A stretch of 64,000 bases of DNA from Saccharomycopsis fibuligera x Saccharomycopsis cf. fibuligera (Eukaryota > Ascomycota > Saccharomycetes > Ascoideales > Saccharomycopsidaceae): assembly GCA_001936135.1 (NCBI GenBank), contig CP012817.1:1116001-1180000 (forward strand). The letters are read 5' to 3'. Below, one piece after another: positions 1-11,637 of the stretch (position 1 is the first letter of the stretch; every line of letters begins with the position of its first letter). The notes under the pieces were generated by a model that saw only the letters and a program-made list of their open reading frames with translations, was not told where the DNA came from and did no database searches. A program made the position numbers and the translations under genes.

Positions 1-1061
1 TTTTTTTTTTTTCTCTTTAATGATTGTCGTAAAAATAATTCCCTGCATGAAACCAGAAATTCCTCGTCTCTTTGTATTGTGAAATTGCGCGGAATTGAGT
101 GTGCGGAGTAGAGGGTAAAATCAGCGGCCATAAGCGGGCACAAAAGAGGCGTATTTCTTGAAACATAATGAAGGAAAAACACAAATAAGAGGGCATTATA
201 AGAAGTAAAGGACAAACACGAGAATTTTCTGAGCGTAAAACTATCAATGCTCTGGTACACAGAAAACTTCATTGAGAAGAAAAATTTTTTACACGTGTAT
301 ATAAAAGATGGTTTCGATGTTGGTGCTTTCTTCCACCCGACAAAAATTTATACGTCTGACAATGTTGTGTTTGCGGTGGCACTCACCCACACCAGCATGT
401 ATACTTCCTTGTATAATAAAATCACTTTTCAAATAGCATCTTTTTATTGTTCTCACTAGCATCAGTAGACTGCAAAGTAGGTTCCTTCTTAGTTTTTGAA
501 TCAATATAAAAAGATTTTGTGCGGCTTTAGTGACTTTGTTTGTTAATGACCGTTATTTTTATATGCAGCTTAAGAATCCACTTTGTCGGTAAAGCTTCAT
601 TCACTGTCCGATACGGTAACTTATCATAACTAAGATATATCCACTCTACATCTAAATATAACCCATGAGCGGAAAGGACATACTTTGGATCACGTAATCA
701 TGAAAAGTCATGTTGTATCAATAACATTTTTTTCAATTTGGAATTCAGTTACATATTTTTAAAGTAAAATCATTCATTAATCATCAATTATATCTGGGTA
801 TATAAAAAGCATTAAAAAGAAAGGTTAGAAGTATTAAAATTTCAATTATATGAGAAATACTCTCATAATTGGCCAAAAGATGTCAAAGAAAATCAAAAAG
901 AACATAAAAAGTTATAAAAGCTCGAAAATCGTGATAAATCAATAATTGAAAAATAAATAAAAAATTTAAACCAATTAATGAACGAATCTCCAGATCGTTA
1001 AGCTCATGAAAAGTTGAGTTGGAGAATTAGCAGTTACTTTGCTTTTGAATTGCCAATCCCA
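1..1061. other. Intergenic, no gene seen
   Basis: AT-rich DNA downstream of the YRO2-like gene. The longest open frames are about 70 codons, overlap each other on opposite strands and resemble no family I know. The last 200 bases probably hold the 3' untranslated region of the minus-strand gene. I see no RNA gene or repeat. Confidence 0.6.
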
Positions 1062-1961
1062 TTAAACAGCAGTTTCACCAGAAGCTCTTGGAACTTCAGG
1101 TTCTAATTCTTTGGAATCACCATGATTACCAGCAGCAGCAACTGGAGCGGCTGGAGCAGAAGCAATATTCGAAGCCTCGGCATTCGATTGGAAAACCAAA
1201 GCGGCTGGAATAAAAGCAAACAAAATTAAATCCAAAATACCATAAAAGACATGCTCAGAATCTGGTTGAATAACATTACCACCTTCAGACAAACCCCATG
1301 CAATTGGATATAAAATCCAGATCAAATCCAACAAAAGCAATGATAACTTGCTGAATGTTGTAAAAGCATAGGTTTTAAAGACATTGTAGTTCAAGACAGA
1401 AATGATAAACAACAAAGCACTAGTAGCGAAGGTGAAGTAACCCCATTTATAGGTGGAAGGTATCAAGCTACCGATCAACAAACCCAAAACATAAACAGAA
1501 GCACCACCGACTTCTAAAGCATAAGTGGCGAAGATTTTAGCATTTAAATTGTGTAAAGAAGAGCCATTACCAACAAATTCGATCAAGAATAAAACAACAG
1601 GCCATGCCAAGAACCAACCAATGTATCTAGCATAGAAGATTTGTCTGATGTAAGTGCCTTCAGTTTGTGGATCATCAACTGTAACATGTTTGAATTCAGT
1701 TTTAACACCTGTCCAACCAAGATCAGAAGCAAGAGTAAAGTAAGTGTATGCCAAAATGGCTGAAGAAGACAAAGCAGCAATATGAGCAACAGACTTTCTA
1801 CCCTTGAAGAGGAATAAACCAGTATGAGCAACAGCGACAACAGCAAATACAGAGAAAGCAGCCCACAACCAGTCAGAACCATGTGAGGTTAGATGGATAT
1901 CAACTCCCAGCGGTGAGTTGATTGATACTGCTTCATTAGCTTTTTGAACAACAGAAGGCAT
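1062..1961 (-). CDS. YRO2: YRO2/MRH1/HSP30-like heptahelical membrane protein
   Basis: A 299-residue protein with about seven hydrophobic helices, of the fungal opsin-related Hsp30/Mrh1/Yro2 family, which is found in the plasma membrane and linked to stress and acid responses. Visible family blocks include THGSDWLWAAF near the N-terminus (actual residues LTSHGSDWLWAAF), YARYIGWFLAWP, STYKWGYF and VIQPDSEHVFYGILDLI. In helix 7 the residue expected at the retinal-binding lysine is not lysine, so a light-driven role is unlikely, as for the S. cerevisiae members. The frame stays open 60 codons further upstream, but the first residues conserved in the family follow the ATG chosen here (MPSVVQKANEAVS), so the longer start is probably wrong. 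Codon 18 is CTG at a place where S. cerevisiae relatives have Thr (from memory). A TTCttGAA heat-shock-like pair lies about 300 bp upstream, at 2262-2269. Confidence 0.9.
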   Translation of the reverse strand: MPSVVQKANEAVSINSPLGVDIHLTSHGSDWLWAAFSVFAVVAVAHTGLFLFKGRKSVAHIAALSSSAILAYTYFTLASDLGWTGVKTEFKHVTVDDPQTEGTYIRQIFYARYIGWFLAWPVVLFLIEFVGNGSSLHNLNAKIFATYALEVGGASVYVLGLLIGSLIPSTYKWGYFTFATSALLFIISVLNYNVFKTYAFTTFSKLSLLLLDLIWILYPIAWGLSEGGNVIQPDSEHVFYGILDLILFAFIPAALVFQSNAEASNIASAPAAPVAAAGNHGDSKELEPEVPRASGETAV

Positions 1962-4015
1962 ATTTCGTGAATAAAACGGTTTATTAAAAATAGAATGTGT
2001 AAGAAATTTGTGGTTGACTTTTTTACTGTGAGTACAAACAAATATAAAAAATAAAAAATAAGTAACTAAAGCATGTCCAAATACTTGGGAGATGTTGTGG
2101 ATATTTATAGCTGTAATCATGGGAAAGGGTCTGCTCTGCAAAAAACCTGTTATAAGTCCACATCGGATATTCAGGAAGATTCAGCGCAACGTGACGCACG
2201 ACAAAACCTTTTTTTACTACTGTTTTCGGCGATCGTTATGCTCTGTTCCAAAAACACAATATTCTTGAAAATCATTCTAATTATTACAAAGCAAGAACCG
2301 GAAAGGTTCCCTACTCAAATAATTGGCCATTGTGTTTATTTTTCGTTACACATCACGCACCCACTCTCAAATTGGTTATCCACACCTGTGGTGGAGCGTC
2401 CGGCTAGCGCGGGCTTTTTGCTCATCTCGATTTCTGCAAGGTCCCGATGTCATGCCACCCATTTCTGTGGATTTCCGTCAACGCAGAAAAAAAAAAAAAA
2501 AATAGCATTAATTAGAAAAAACCGCATTTTCCGCGCCACCCAAATAAACATCGCTATAACGGTTTTCTCATTACATTTTTGACGAAAACAAAGTAGGCGT
2601 ATTGACCATTGAATGATTCCGAATACAACTATACAAGGAAAAATTTAAAATCTTGCAAATAGGTTGAGTACTGTAAAAAGAAAGCAAACCTCTATTCCCG
2701 CGCTCGTTTTAGCATTTTAGGGGGAGTGTATGCCGATGGAACTTTCAAGAAACATAAAATTTTTGACAAGAATGACACAAACCTTAATTTTCTGGATCTG
2801 CGTGATTACGGTTTCCGCAATGGAGATCCAAGGTGAGCAAAGGTCATAATGAGAAGTCCAATAGGAAGTGAGAATACAAATGGGCAGCTTAATTTGTCAG
2901 CCACCCCTTATTTATAGTTTATTAGTTCACTGAAGTAATCATTGTATAGAGACTTTTTTGGTACCACCCCGGCTAGCTCAAATAATGGCTCGGTAATTGT
3001 ACAATACTTTCTGAATATTAACTAATCGTTCAATTTTTAAAAGGCAAGGAAAATGCGAGAAATACAAAATCGTAGCGCTCGTCAAAATCCCGATGATTTC
3101 CTCTATCCCTTATTATGGATAATAAGTTAATGTTACTTTTTCAAGTTCTTTCACTTCTGCTAGGGTCATCAACGCTGAGATGGGGTTAATATTACTAAAA
3201 CTACTCTCATTAACCGCCATGGTCAACAATTTCCATAACTTCTATGTTATAGTCTCATTGTCCGCAACACATGTTGTACATATGTAATACAAAGCACCCG
3301 TTAATCGTGCGCCCGTTAATCGTAGGTACACTTGATCTACTGTAGTTTCCAGATAGGGAATCTAATGGTTGAATATCATCACGCCATACATGAAAATCAC
3401 AAAGCCAAACTATTCGCATAAGATTCAACAGCCATTTGAAGAAAACGTTATATGATTTCTGAAAGCATATTCAAATATGCTTGAGACAGAATCTTTATAA
3501 AACAGATTTACACTATTCCATTTTTCTATGTTTCGCTATATGCTTCTCAACTGCATCCCTATCCCGGCTTTTAATGGAAAGATAGTCAGTTGCAGTGTAT
3601 AGGCTCTTTCAAAACAGCTTGGCATGTTTCCGGCATTGAATTTCTTTGATGCATATATTCTTTTACCAACTCTTAGCACACATAAGCAACGTCATTATAT
3701 TCTATTATATATAAGTCTACGTGCCTTGACATTGAAAAAGCTGAAAAACCGCTTCGTTTAAAGAAACTGTGAGCTTCGGTTCCGAATCTCTCATTCGATT
3801 ACCACGTGATCTATTGAAAATTCGGTCTTTTCGTTCGATTTAATTGTAATGCTGTTTAATATGGTAGAAGTTATGCGTTGTAATTGCTTTGCGAGCCCAT
3901 ATCAATTGGCAGATAAAGAACTACACGCAATTCTTTAATTTGATTTCTATCACACCAATCATCTACTTTACTGCCCGTTACCATTGGTTTGTCTTCTCTG
4001 GAATAGATTGTTCAA
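1962..4015. other. Divergent promoter region, 2.05 kb
   Basis: No credible gene. It separates the minus-strand YRO2-like gene from the plus-strand membrane-protein gene, so it holds both promoters. It has a run of 16 A near 2486, a TTCTTGAA heat-shock-like motif at 2262-2269 and a CACGTG at about 3803. Open frames here (such as one over 2073-2582) lack family resemblance and overlap the probable 5' untranslated region. Confidence 0.55.
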
Positions 4016-4942
4016 ATGTTGGCAAATGAACCAAGTAACTACGACTCAACCTATGATTGGTTCACGTTTTATTTGAGAACCACATATGTGTCTATTATAT
4101 TGACTATATGGTTGATGGATCAGCCGAAACAATGTTACAAGCTCCTCACAAAAACCCTTGATCTTTCAAAAGATAATTTTCAAGTGAATGATTTTTTTGT
4201 CAAAATCCATAGCTTCATAATTTTCTCAACCATAATCCAATTTGTGGTTAACGTGAGAACAAATTACTTGACGCATCTAGTAGGTACTTTTGAAGTCATT
4301 CTTTTTATTTTGTTGATATTGACTGATGGCACCATGTACTATTACAACTTCATTCGGGAAAAAATAGACATGGCAAACAATGATCAAGAATTCAATCTTA
4401 GCGGCTCTGAGCTACAAGCTTCTATGGATGAAGAAAACAACAAAAAGACAATAAAAATAATATTGTGGATTATTACATTAGTTACTATTGGTAAAATGAT
4501 TGTTAGCCCGTCATACATTTTCTACAACAACCCTCAGATTATGGAAAAAAATCCAGAAATCTATTTGTTTCTCGACAACATAAACAATGAGCTATTTTTA
4601 TACTCGCTTGTTTTAATTTTATTTTCTCAACTCCTCACAAATAAGGAATTTTTCCCAATATCTTCATTACAGTTTAATTCTTTTGATGAGTTTTTCAAGA
4701 GTTTGAGGAACTCATTCAAAATTTACGTCCTTAATATCATTTTCCTTATTTTCATAGTCAGCAAAACCAAGTCAAATTATCTTTTCATTGTGTATATATT
4801 ATGTCTAACAACTTCGTCGATTAACGTATACTTTGGCCACAAGCTTTTAAAACAAGAAGGAACACTGTTGTATCGACCAGTCAATATTGATTCAGCAGGT
4901 GAGAACAGCAGTAACTCGTCTCTTGATGTGGGTCGATCATAA
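4016..4942 (+). CDS. Unrecognised multi-pass membrane protein
   Basis: A 308-residue protein that I do not recognise. About seven hydrophobic segments can be seen, near residues 25-40, 65-85, 88-110, 147-168, 190-208, 235-252 and 255-275. A polar acidic loop lies at about 115-145 and the C-terminal tail is polar and Ser/Asn-rich. There is no cleavable signal peptide and no transporter motif I can name. The start is the first ATG (MLANEPSN), preceded by AT-rich leader. The regular spacing of segments and the length of the frame argue for a real gene. The protein is rich in Phe, Ile, Tyr and Asn, as many lineage-specific yeast membrane proteins are. It stands alone between YRO2-like and the arrestin gene, so context gives no job. 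Confidence 0.75.
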   Translation: MLANEPSNYDSTYDWFTFYLRTTYVSIILTIWLMDQPKQCYKLLTKTLDLSKDNFQVNDFFVKIHSFIIFSTIIQFVVNVRTNYLTHLVGTFEVILFILLILTDGTMYYYNFIREKIDMANNDQEFNLSGSELQASMDEENNKKTIKIILWIITLVTIGKMIVSPSYIFYNNPQIMEKNPEIYLFLDNINNELFLYSLVLILFSQLLTNKEFFPISSLQFNSFDEFFKSLRNSFKIYVLNIIFLIFIVSKTKSNYLFIVYILCLTTSSINVYFGHKLLKQEGTLLYRPVNIDSAGENSSNSSLDVGRS

Positions 4943-5803
4943 TTCTTATTACAAATTGGTGGTCTTGCAGCTTTTGTCGAAGCTTATAATGTAATCTGTG
5001 AGGGTTGTTTGCAGGTTATATAGCCAAGTTTCCTATAATATAGCGTGCGCAAAAGTTTAATCTTTCAAGCATAACCTTGTAAATTGACTGAGCATATTTG
5101 ATACTATTGTCGTTTTAAGTCTTCAGCGAGGTACTAAGATGCCGAATCACACACATTGCTAACCGCACCAATACTTTGCATAAATACGGCCCAGTGGCTT
5201 GTGGCGCAGCGAGGCATCTACAATGTGGCTGGTATATAGAAGTATCACGGCACAGAAAAATGCCCCTGTCCCAATAGGGCAAATGATTAGTATGCCATCT
5301 CGTGAATTTGGCACCTGCCCCCCAATTTGAGAAAGTCGCCCGCATACTTTGCGGAAATACCCAAGCAGCTTTGACTTACATTTGCAACCTCGTTCTCAAG
5401 CAATATTGTTATATGTTTTTTTTTTTTTTGTTTTTTTTTTTTGCAACTGCTATTTCACAGTCTTTTTTGGGAAGCATTTTTAATTACTGTTCGCAAAGTT
5501 GAAGATCTTAAAATCAGTACGTGGTTTGATATTTAGTACCGCGTCTTTTCCGAACTTTCTATCTTGCTAGCGGGTCTCGTATAACATTTCACAACATTTA
5601 AGACGTATTGAGCAAAAACTTTTCTAGACCGACAGCTCTTGTTGAACTTGTTATTTGCATATTCAATCTTTGCCTTTGTTAGGTATTCTTGAACTTTTTT
5701 CCTAAAACATTCGTTATCAGCTATTAGCTATAGACAATCCTTGATAATTTAAAGGAAACCAAACCCATAAACATAGTTTAACTCGAATTTTTTGGCCAAT
5801 AAT
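4943..5803. other. Intergenic, no gene seen
   Basis: Tandem-gene spacer of 861 bp. It holds the 3' end of the membrane-protein gene and the promoter of the arrestin gene. A T-rich stretch interrupted once lies at about 5417-5441. The short open frames seen here carry no recognisable sequence. Confidence 0.6.
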
Positions 5804-7360
5804 ATGAACAAGCTCTCAACTAAGGTGGTAAAATCACACTATAATCTTGAGATTAAGGTGGACAATGACGCTAAAACCTTCACTAATGGCGATATAATAT
5901 CAGGAGAGGTTTTTTTGAATGTGTCCCCCGAGGAAGATAATGCGTCGGCCGTGTCAATAGCTATCGCGTTGAAAGCTGCGTCTTACACCATGTTGGATGA
6001 TGCTTCATCGACCCCAAACTTCGAAGGTAACGGGGAGACTCATGAGTTTTTGAATATCATTAAAAATGTTTTCCCTTCCATTGATTTGCAAAATAACTCC
6101 AAGTCCACCTCAGCTTATACTTTTCCTCCGGGACTCCATAAATACCCATTCGAATTTCAACTTCCTGAAGAAGATTTCAACTTACAATGTTTATCCGAAG
6201 GGGAGTTTTTGCACAAGCGTGGATACATCAAGGAAGATCAAGTTGCTTTACCGGTAACATTGCCTCCCTCGTTAATTTATGAAAAGGGTATCAACAATTA
6301 CGCTAAGATAGAGTACAGCATTGAAGTCATCATTCAAAGGACATCTGCATCTAAACCAGCGGTCGAAGGAAGATACGTTTTCACTTTCTTGCCAAAGTTC
6401 AATGCCGTCACTTTTAGCACTTCCAAAATTTCAAATTCTACCACCAATACCAAATCTTTTGAGTTCAAGTACAAATCCGGAGGTGATTCAGAATTGAAGG
6501 GGTCTTCGGATGCAGCCAGTATCATGAGTAATGCTGCTGCCAATGGTGGCAGCAGCAACGGCGGAAGTAGCAGCAGTAGCAAATTCAAAAGCATCTTGAA
6601 AAGAGCACTTTCGTCTAACAAGATTGTTGCAGAATTTGACCTCCATGCTCAATTCATACCTCACTTGGAACCATACAACTCACAATTTAATTCTGGCAAA
6701 TTTGTTCAAACTGGTGATAATTTGAAAGATGTACTTAAGCTATCTTTACTAACAACAACGTCGTATGCCAACTTGATAAAAAAACTTTATCCTTCAAACG
6801 CAAGCACTGCGGTAGAAAATCTCAGCTATGAGCCAGAAAAAATCATACTCAACGACTTCAAAGTGAAACTTATAACTGATTTAATTTTCAAATCACAGAT
6901 ATTCAACGATTCTAGAAGCTTCAAGACAGTTCTCGTGCATCGACCAAATATCAATTATCCTTTAAGCCACGCTGATTTCCAAAATATTGGCCCGCTTTCT
7001 GCGCAAACTACTGTTAAGTCCTCTGGAAGTGGTAGTGCTAGCTCCACCAGAGCAAAAAAACCTAATCGTTCCAAGAGTAAAGACGCAGACGTATACCAGT
7101 ATGTGCTTCCTAGTGAGTTATTGGATGCACCAATTGGCGCACTCTTGCCTTCATTTTCTACTTGCAACATTAAAGTGGAGCATAGATTTCACATAAGCGC
7201 TACGTTTAGCTCGGAAATCAATCCAAAACAGTCTGTCACTGTAAAGCTTAGACCTCATTTCGTTTTGCTTAAAGATTATTATAAGCCTTCTTTTAGATAT
7301 AGAGATGATGATTCCTTGCCCGTTTACACAGCCAACTTTGATGACTCTGATGATGACTAG
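5804..7360 (+). CDS. Alpha-arrestin (ART-family) trafficking adaptor
   Basis: A 518-residue arrestin-fold protein. Proteins of this class recruit the Rsp5 ubiquitin ligase to plasma-membrane transporters and drive their endocytosis. Arrestin_N features: a beta-rich start (LEIKVDNDAKTFTNGDIISG), then YTFPPGLHKYPFEFQLPE at about 105-122, LPPSL, and YAKIEYSIEVIIQR. A Gly/Ser-rich linker (about 240-265) with a basic patch precedes the C-terminal arrestin half, which ends in VKLRPHFVLLKDYY and an acidic tail. I find no PPxY motif, but an LPVY near the C-terminus could serve as a variant PY motif. I start at the ATG giving MNKLSTKV; the frame is open 12 bases further up only from a TTG. Which of the several yeast ARTs is the ortholog I cannot say. 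Confidence 0.75.
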   Translation: MNKLSTKVVKSHYNLEIKVDNDAKTFTNGDIISGEVFLNVSPEEDNASAVSIAIALKAASYTMLDDASSTPNFEGNGETHEFLNIIKNVFPSIDLQNNSKSTSAYTFPPGLHKYPFEFQLPEEDFNLQCLSEGEFLHKRGYIKEDQVALPVTLPPSLIYEKGINNYAKIEYSIEVIIQRTSASKPAVEGRYVFTFLPKFNAVTFSTSKISNSTTNTKSFEFKYKSGGDSELKGSSDAASIMSNAAANGGSSNGGSSSSSKFKSILKRALSSNKIVAEFDLHAQFIPHLEPYNSQFNSGKFVQTGDNLKDVLKLSLLTTTSYANLIKKLYPSNASTAVENLSYEPEKIILNDFKVKLITDLIFKSQIFNDSRSFKTVLVHRPNINYPLSHADFQNIGPLSAQTTVKSSGSGSASSTRAKKPNRSKSKDADVYQYVLPSELLDAPIGALLPSFSTCNIKVEHRFHISATFSSEINPKQSVTVKLRPHFVLLKDYYKPSFRYRDDDSLPVYTANFDDSDDD

Positions 7361-7865
7361 AATTTTCTTTTCAAAATTATCTTGTTTTGGTATTGTATTT
7401 TGTTGTATTTTACTATCACAAATTTTTATTTGTTTATTCTTTGTTTATATTCCAATTAGATTGCTTCTCAGGCTAAAATTCCTATAGTCACTGTTATCCT
7501 ACAGTATATAGCACTTTCCTCCTGTGCTATTGGCCTCCTATATTCTATATTTTGTTCTGAATTTACATTCATTTGAACTATATTATAAATTAAAAAAAAA
7601 ATAAAAAAAATTACTGAATGAACTCTCTTTCAATATCTCTGAAATATTTTAATGCTAACCTACCGAACTAATAATCCCACTTTGTATAGCTCTGAAATTA
7701 TTCTGATGCTATAAAGAAAAAAAAAAAAAAAAGCAATGCTGAGCACTTCGAACTCAAAAACCCTCAATCTCAAACAAACATCAAAACAATAAAAAATAAA
7801 AAAATAAAAATAAAAATAAAAATAAAAAACGTAAACTATAGTAGCAATAAACCAATAAATTAGGT
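7361..7865. other. Convergent 3' intergenic region
   Basis: Lies between the ends of the arrestin gene (+) and the lipase gene (-), so it contains two 3' untranslated regions. It is very AT-rich, with an A16 run near 7716 and an (A4-6T)n array at about 7790-7828. Nothing codes here. Confidence 0.7.
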
Positions 7866-10377
7866 TTAATCTTTGAAAATCTTCTTTGCAACATTTCCAA
7901 AATACTTAGTACTTTCAACCAACTTATCATCATCGACTTCATTAATATCATGGACCGATCCGGACCTTGGAGTAGTAAAATGCTCACTACTAACCTCATT
8001 ATTGCTGCTAGTGTCTTCATCATAATCTTCATAACCCTCGTCCTCATAGTCTTCATCGTCATCGCCATCATCATCGTCATCGTCATCGTCATCATAAGAG
8101 TCATCATAAGAGTCATCGGGATTATAGTCAGGATCTTCGTCCGAGTTGTAATTGGGATCCTCTTCACTATTGTAACTAGTATCCTCGGATCCGCCTTTTA
8201 CTGAAAGATCTATACCATTAACAATTTGCTTTTTGTAAAGTTCATTTGTGAATCTATGTTGTGAAATTTCCTCCGCCTCAAGTTTGCGCAAGTCCGGGGT
8301 GAGTGTCTTAAAATAAGCTTCCTTAAATTCCAACAAACCTTTCGAAATTACTCGTTCAATATCTAATCTGTTTTTTATGAATAAAAGCTTTGGATATGCC
8401 ACCATTTCTCCCTTCTTAATCATTGCATCTAGTCTTTCAGGTGTGGGATCAGATAATATGTACCAGAAATCGGAAAATGACATTTTTGGCCATAAAGTAA
8501 TGGTTCCGCTAAATCTTTGCAACCAAACATTTGACCAGTCTTGATCAAGCAAACGAGGCACAAGTGCTAAACCTTTCAAAAATTTAAGCCACTTTTTAAT
8601 TTCTAACTTCAAAAAGCCTTCAATTGCAGAGCCAAGAAACCCGCCCCTTAAACCTCTTCCCTTTCTTCTAGATACGGGTCTGCCAACCGAACCTTTAGAA
8701 GCAAAGAAGAAAAACGAAATATGTGGGTTAACTTGAGAAACAATCAGAAAGTTTACATTAAAGTATGTGTTAAGGGCTTCCACTGGAATGTCAGTACGCA
8801 AACTTCCATCTTTCCATTTATTACCGAAGCTAAATGGAGTAACTTCACCACTCTTGTCCTTCATCATCAAAACCACTGGATTCAAAATTCCAGGAACCGC
8901 TGAAGATGCCAACAACGAGCTCCAAATAACACAATCAGGACTAGTAATATGATTGCACAAAATTACGGGCGAATATGGATCTGATGGTACTGTAGAAATA
9001 TTGAGGATCTTGCCTGTGCGCTCAAAAGCTTCTTTGAAAGTTAAACTTCCTAGTGTAAACCACAGTGACTTACTTGCCCAATCAATAGCATCAAATCTAG
9101 CACCGGTTTTCCACCATCTAGGAAGCCAAGTAAAAATATTATCCTCACAGGCGGTAATTTTGTAGGCTAGTTCGGGAATGAGTAGTTTTTTAAGTTCTTC
9201 ATTTGTTCTAGTGCATGCAAGAGCAGCTACTAAACCACCGCCACTCGTTCCTGAAATAATTGAAGGTAATAAATCATTTTCAACTAATGCTTTAATGATA
9301 CCAAAATGGGTATATGCGAAGCATGCACCACCCGATAGGCAGAGGGCGCTTCTGCCAAAATTTTTATTGATAATTTTGAAAAACTTATACTTGGTTTCCA
9401 CAGGTAGCTTTGTGTCATTTATAATAAACTTCAATGATTCAACAACCTGTCTTTTGTAAGTCTCAATCAAATTTTTTGTGCCATAATATGTCTGAGAGTA
9501 CATTACAGAGTTCTCAATTCCAGCAAAGTTTGATTTGACGCAATTCTGTAATATCATCAATAGCTTCTCGATATTCTCCTCGTTGGTACAAGCCTTGAGG
9601 TTTTTGATTGTTTTTGATAGTGTTTTGTAGTCATAATAATAGAAAACTGGATCCTTTTTCCATTGATTATTACCTAGATAATTATCTAGCTTTTCAGCAT
9701 TTTCTACCCATTCATCATAATTTTTAGAATTTCTTAACGCCTCCCTTAAATCCTTTTTTGAGCCCCTCCACGTTAAAAAAAATTCCGAAAGAGCAACAAT
9801 CATTCGGACAGCCAAGTATAAAGTGAACAAAAACGATATCCACCAAAGAGCAAAAAGTAATATTGGCCATCGCAAAAATTTGTATGATAAACTATCACTA
9901 AATATGTCCGCTCTCGGAGTTTTGCGCTTGTTTTTGGCTCGCTGAAAGACAGCATGTTTCCTATGTTTATTGTCACTATTTTCCTCTGTTTTCTTTCCTC
10001 GTCTTTTCAAATTCATATCGTCTCTCAACTTTGTGTGTATAGGTATCCAGTCATTTTTTGATATGATCTTCTCTGGCTTTTTACTAGTTGATAACTCATC
10101 AGAGATTGTATCCGATTCTAAGAGATCTAAATGAGATGTACTTGAGTTCAAGCTGATGCTGGCATTATCATCTTCTGCCAAGGCATCCTTGAATGCTTCC
10201 AAATCTACATTGGTATTGGTTAGTATTTTGTTGCACCCTAAACAAAGTCAAGCAATCGAGATCAGATCAGGAAGGACAAAACCTTAAAGAAAAAGCAAAG
10301 CTAAAACTAAAAAGACATAATAGTAACATACGCTCTTGATTAACAAAGTTCTTGTTATAGTCTAACAATTTCTCCAT
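7866..10377 (-). CDS. TGL4: Patatin-type triacylglycerol lipase, TGL4/TGL5-like (one intron)
   Basis: Hydrolyses triacylglycerols on lipid droplets, by family membership. The spliced gene joins exon 1 (10332-10377) to exon 2 (7866-10204) and encodes 794 residues. Exon 1 ends after one base of a His codon; the joined N-terminus reads MEKLLDYNKNFVNQEHLEAF. The patatin core has an oxyanion-type glycine run (CLSGGACFAYTHFG, about residue 305), the nucleophile motif GTSGGG (Ser near 336) and the catalytic Asp in KDGSLRTDIP (near 481). A hydrophobic stretch at about 125-152 may anchor it to membrane or droplet. The family block RFSGTITLWPKMSFSDFWYIL follows at about 590-610 (given here in part: FSGTITLWP). 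An acidic Asp/Glu/Tyr tail occupies roughly residues 690-750. TGL4 versus TGL5 cannot be decided from sequence alone. Confidence 0.88.
10205..10331 (-). other. Spliceosomal intron of the TGL4/5-like gene
   Basis: Of 127 nt, with 5' splice site GTATGT at 10331-10326, exact branch site TACTAAC at 10225-10219 and acceptor TAG at 10207-10205. Removing it keeps the reading frame and supplies the only ATG; without it exon 2 would have to begin at a TTG. Confidence 0.93.
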
Positions 10378-11634
10378 CTTGCTAGCTATTTGGTTCTATA
10401 GTACAGAAAAAGTATTTTATATAAGTAATATGAGTAAAGCAAAGTAATTTGTCAATTTATCGATGTCGAAAAAGTTACTCAAAACGCAACCATCACGGCC
10501 TCATAATATCGCTCTTGCGAGAACATATATAAGGCTAAAACTCGGAAAAAGCAAAAAAAATAACTGGGGTAAAAAACACAATAATATATATTGTGCCTGT
10601 GCCTGCACATAAATGACATCGTTTTTTGCTTTTAATATTTATCATGTGATCATAACACTACGAAACGGGTTACAAAAATCACATGATATACAAGCTTAAT
10701 CACATAAGCTTATACAAGTTATAGAATAATTTGGTGCATTTTTACAGAGCGTAAAGCCTAATAAAGTATTACATCTGTAGCGGCTACCTTAATCCAAGCT
10801 ACTGTCAGGGCCCTAGCTTCTTCTTTTCCCTTTTCACAACTAGATACTAACATAATGTTGTGTATGTAATATTTTTTGAATTACCTTATTTCGTGGCTTT
10901 TGATGCTAATTTTTGCATTGGGGCTCATTGGTTTGAGTAGTTAGAGGAGCTTCAATATTGATGTCCATCTTGAGTTAATTTTATGCTAATCGTTACAATA
11001 TTTGACCATGATAGCTAATAAGCAAAATTAAGTAAATAATGAGGTGTTTAAAAATTTTGATCCATACATTTTTTTTTACACAAGATCGATTTATTAACTA
11101 TATATAAAAGATAAACAATAGACTGTTATAAACTTATTTATATAGCGCATACTATATAGTTCAATTGCTATCATATAGGGGAAACTCATATAGACAAAAA
11201 TCCCATTAGTATTGAAACTTTGGTGGTTTTCTCGAATTTGAGATAGAACTAGAGGAGATTGCGGCTTTGATGGCAATTGCTTTTTTGTTTTAGTATGTTT
11301 TGTTATTGGTATTTACAGCAAAAAACAAAGGGTCTCACTTCAATACCATCTTCCACTCGCCAAGATAGCGGTGCTATCTAATTCAATAGCGCGGTGATGT
11401 AATAAACATGACTAGAAATCGGAAGGGTTTTCTAATTGAAGTTCTTGTCGTGCCGTAGGCAAGAGTACTTCTTCTAGAATATTAGATAGCTGTTGATCTG
11501 GATTAATTCGCTGGTTTCACAAGATGGAAGGATGAGGATGTTCCAACTTATTTTTCTATTTTCATGTAGTTTGTTCATTTCTGTGTTGGTCATTGTTAAA
11601 CACTGTGCTGGGTTTTCTGTCAGTAAAGATTGTC
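10378..11634. other. Intergenic, no gene seen
   Basis: About 1.26 kb upstream of the lipase gene and ahead of the tRNA-Gly neighbourhood. It is AT-rich with short A and T runs. One open frame of about 60 codons at 11094-11276 has no family resemblance. No RNA gene recognised. Confidence 0.5.
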
Positions 11635-11637
11635 CTA

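Noticed and set aside
1962-2141. Longer N-terminus for the YRO2-like protein
   Set aside because: Sixty extra residues with no counterpart in the family; the conserved start is at 1961.
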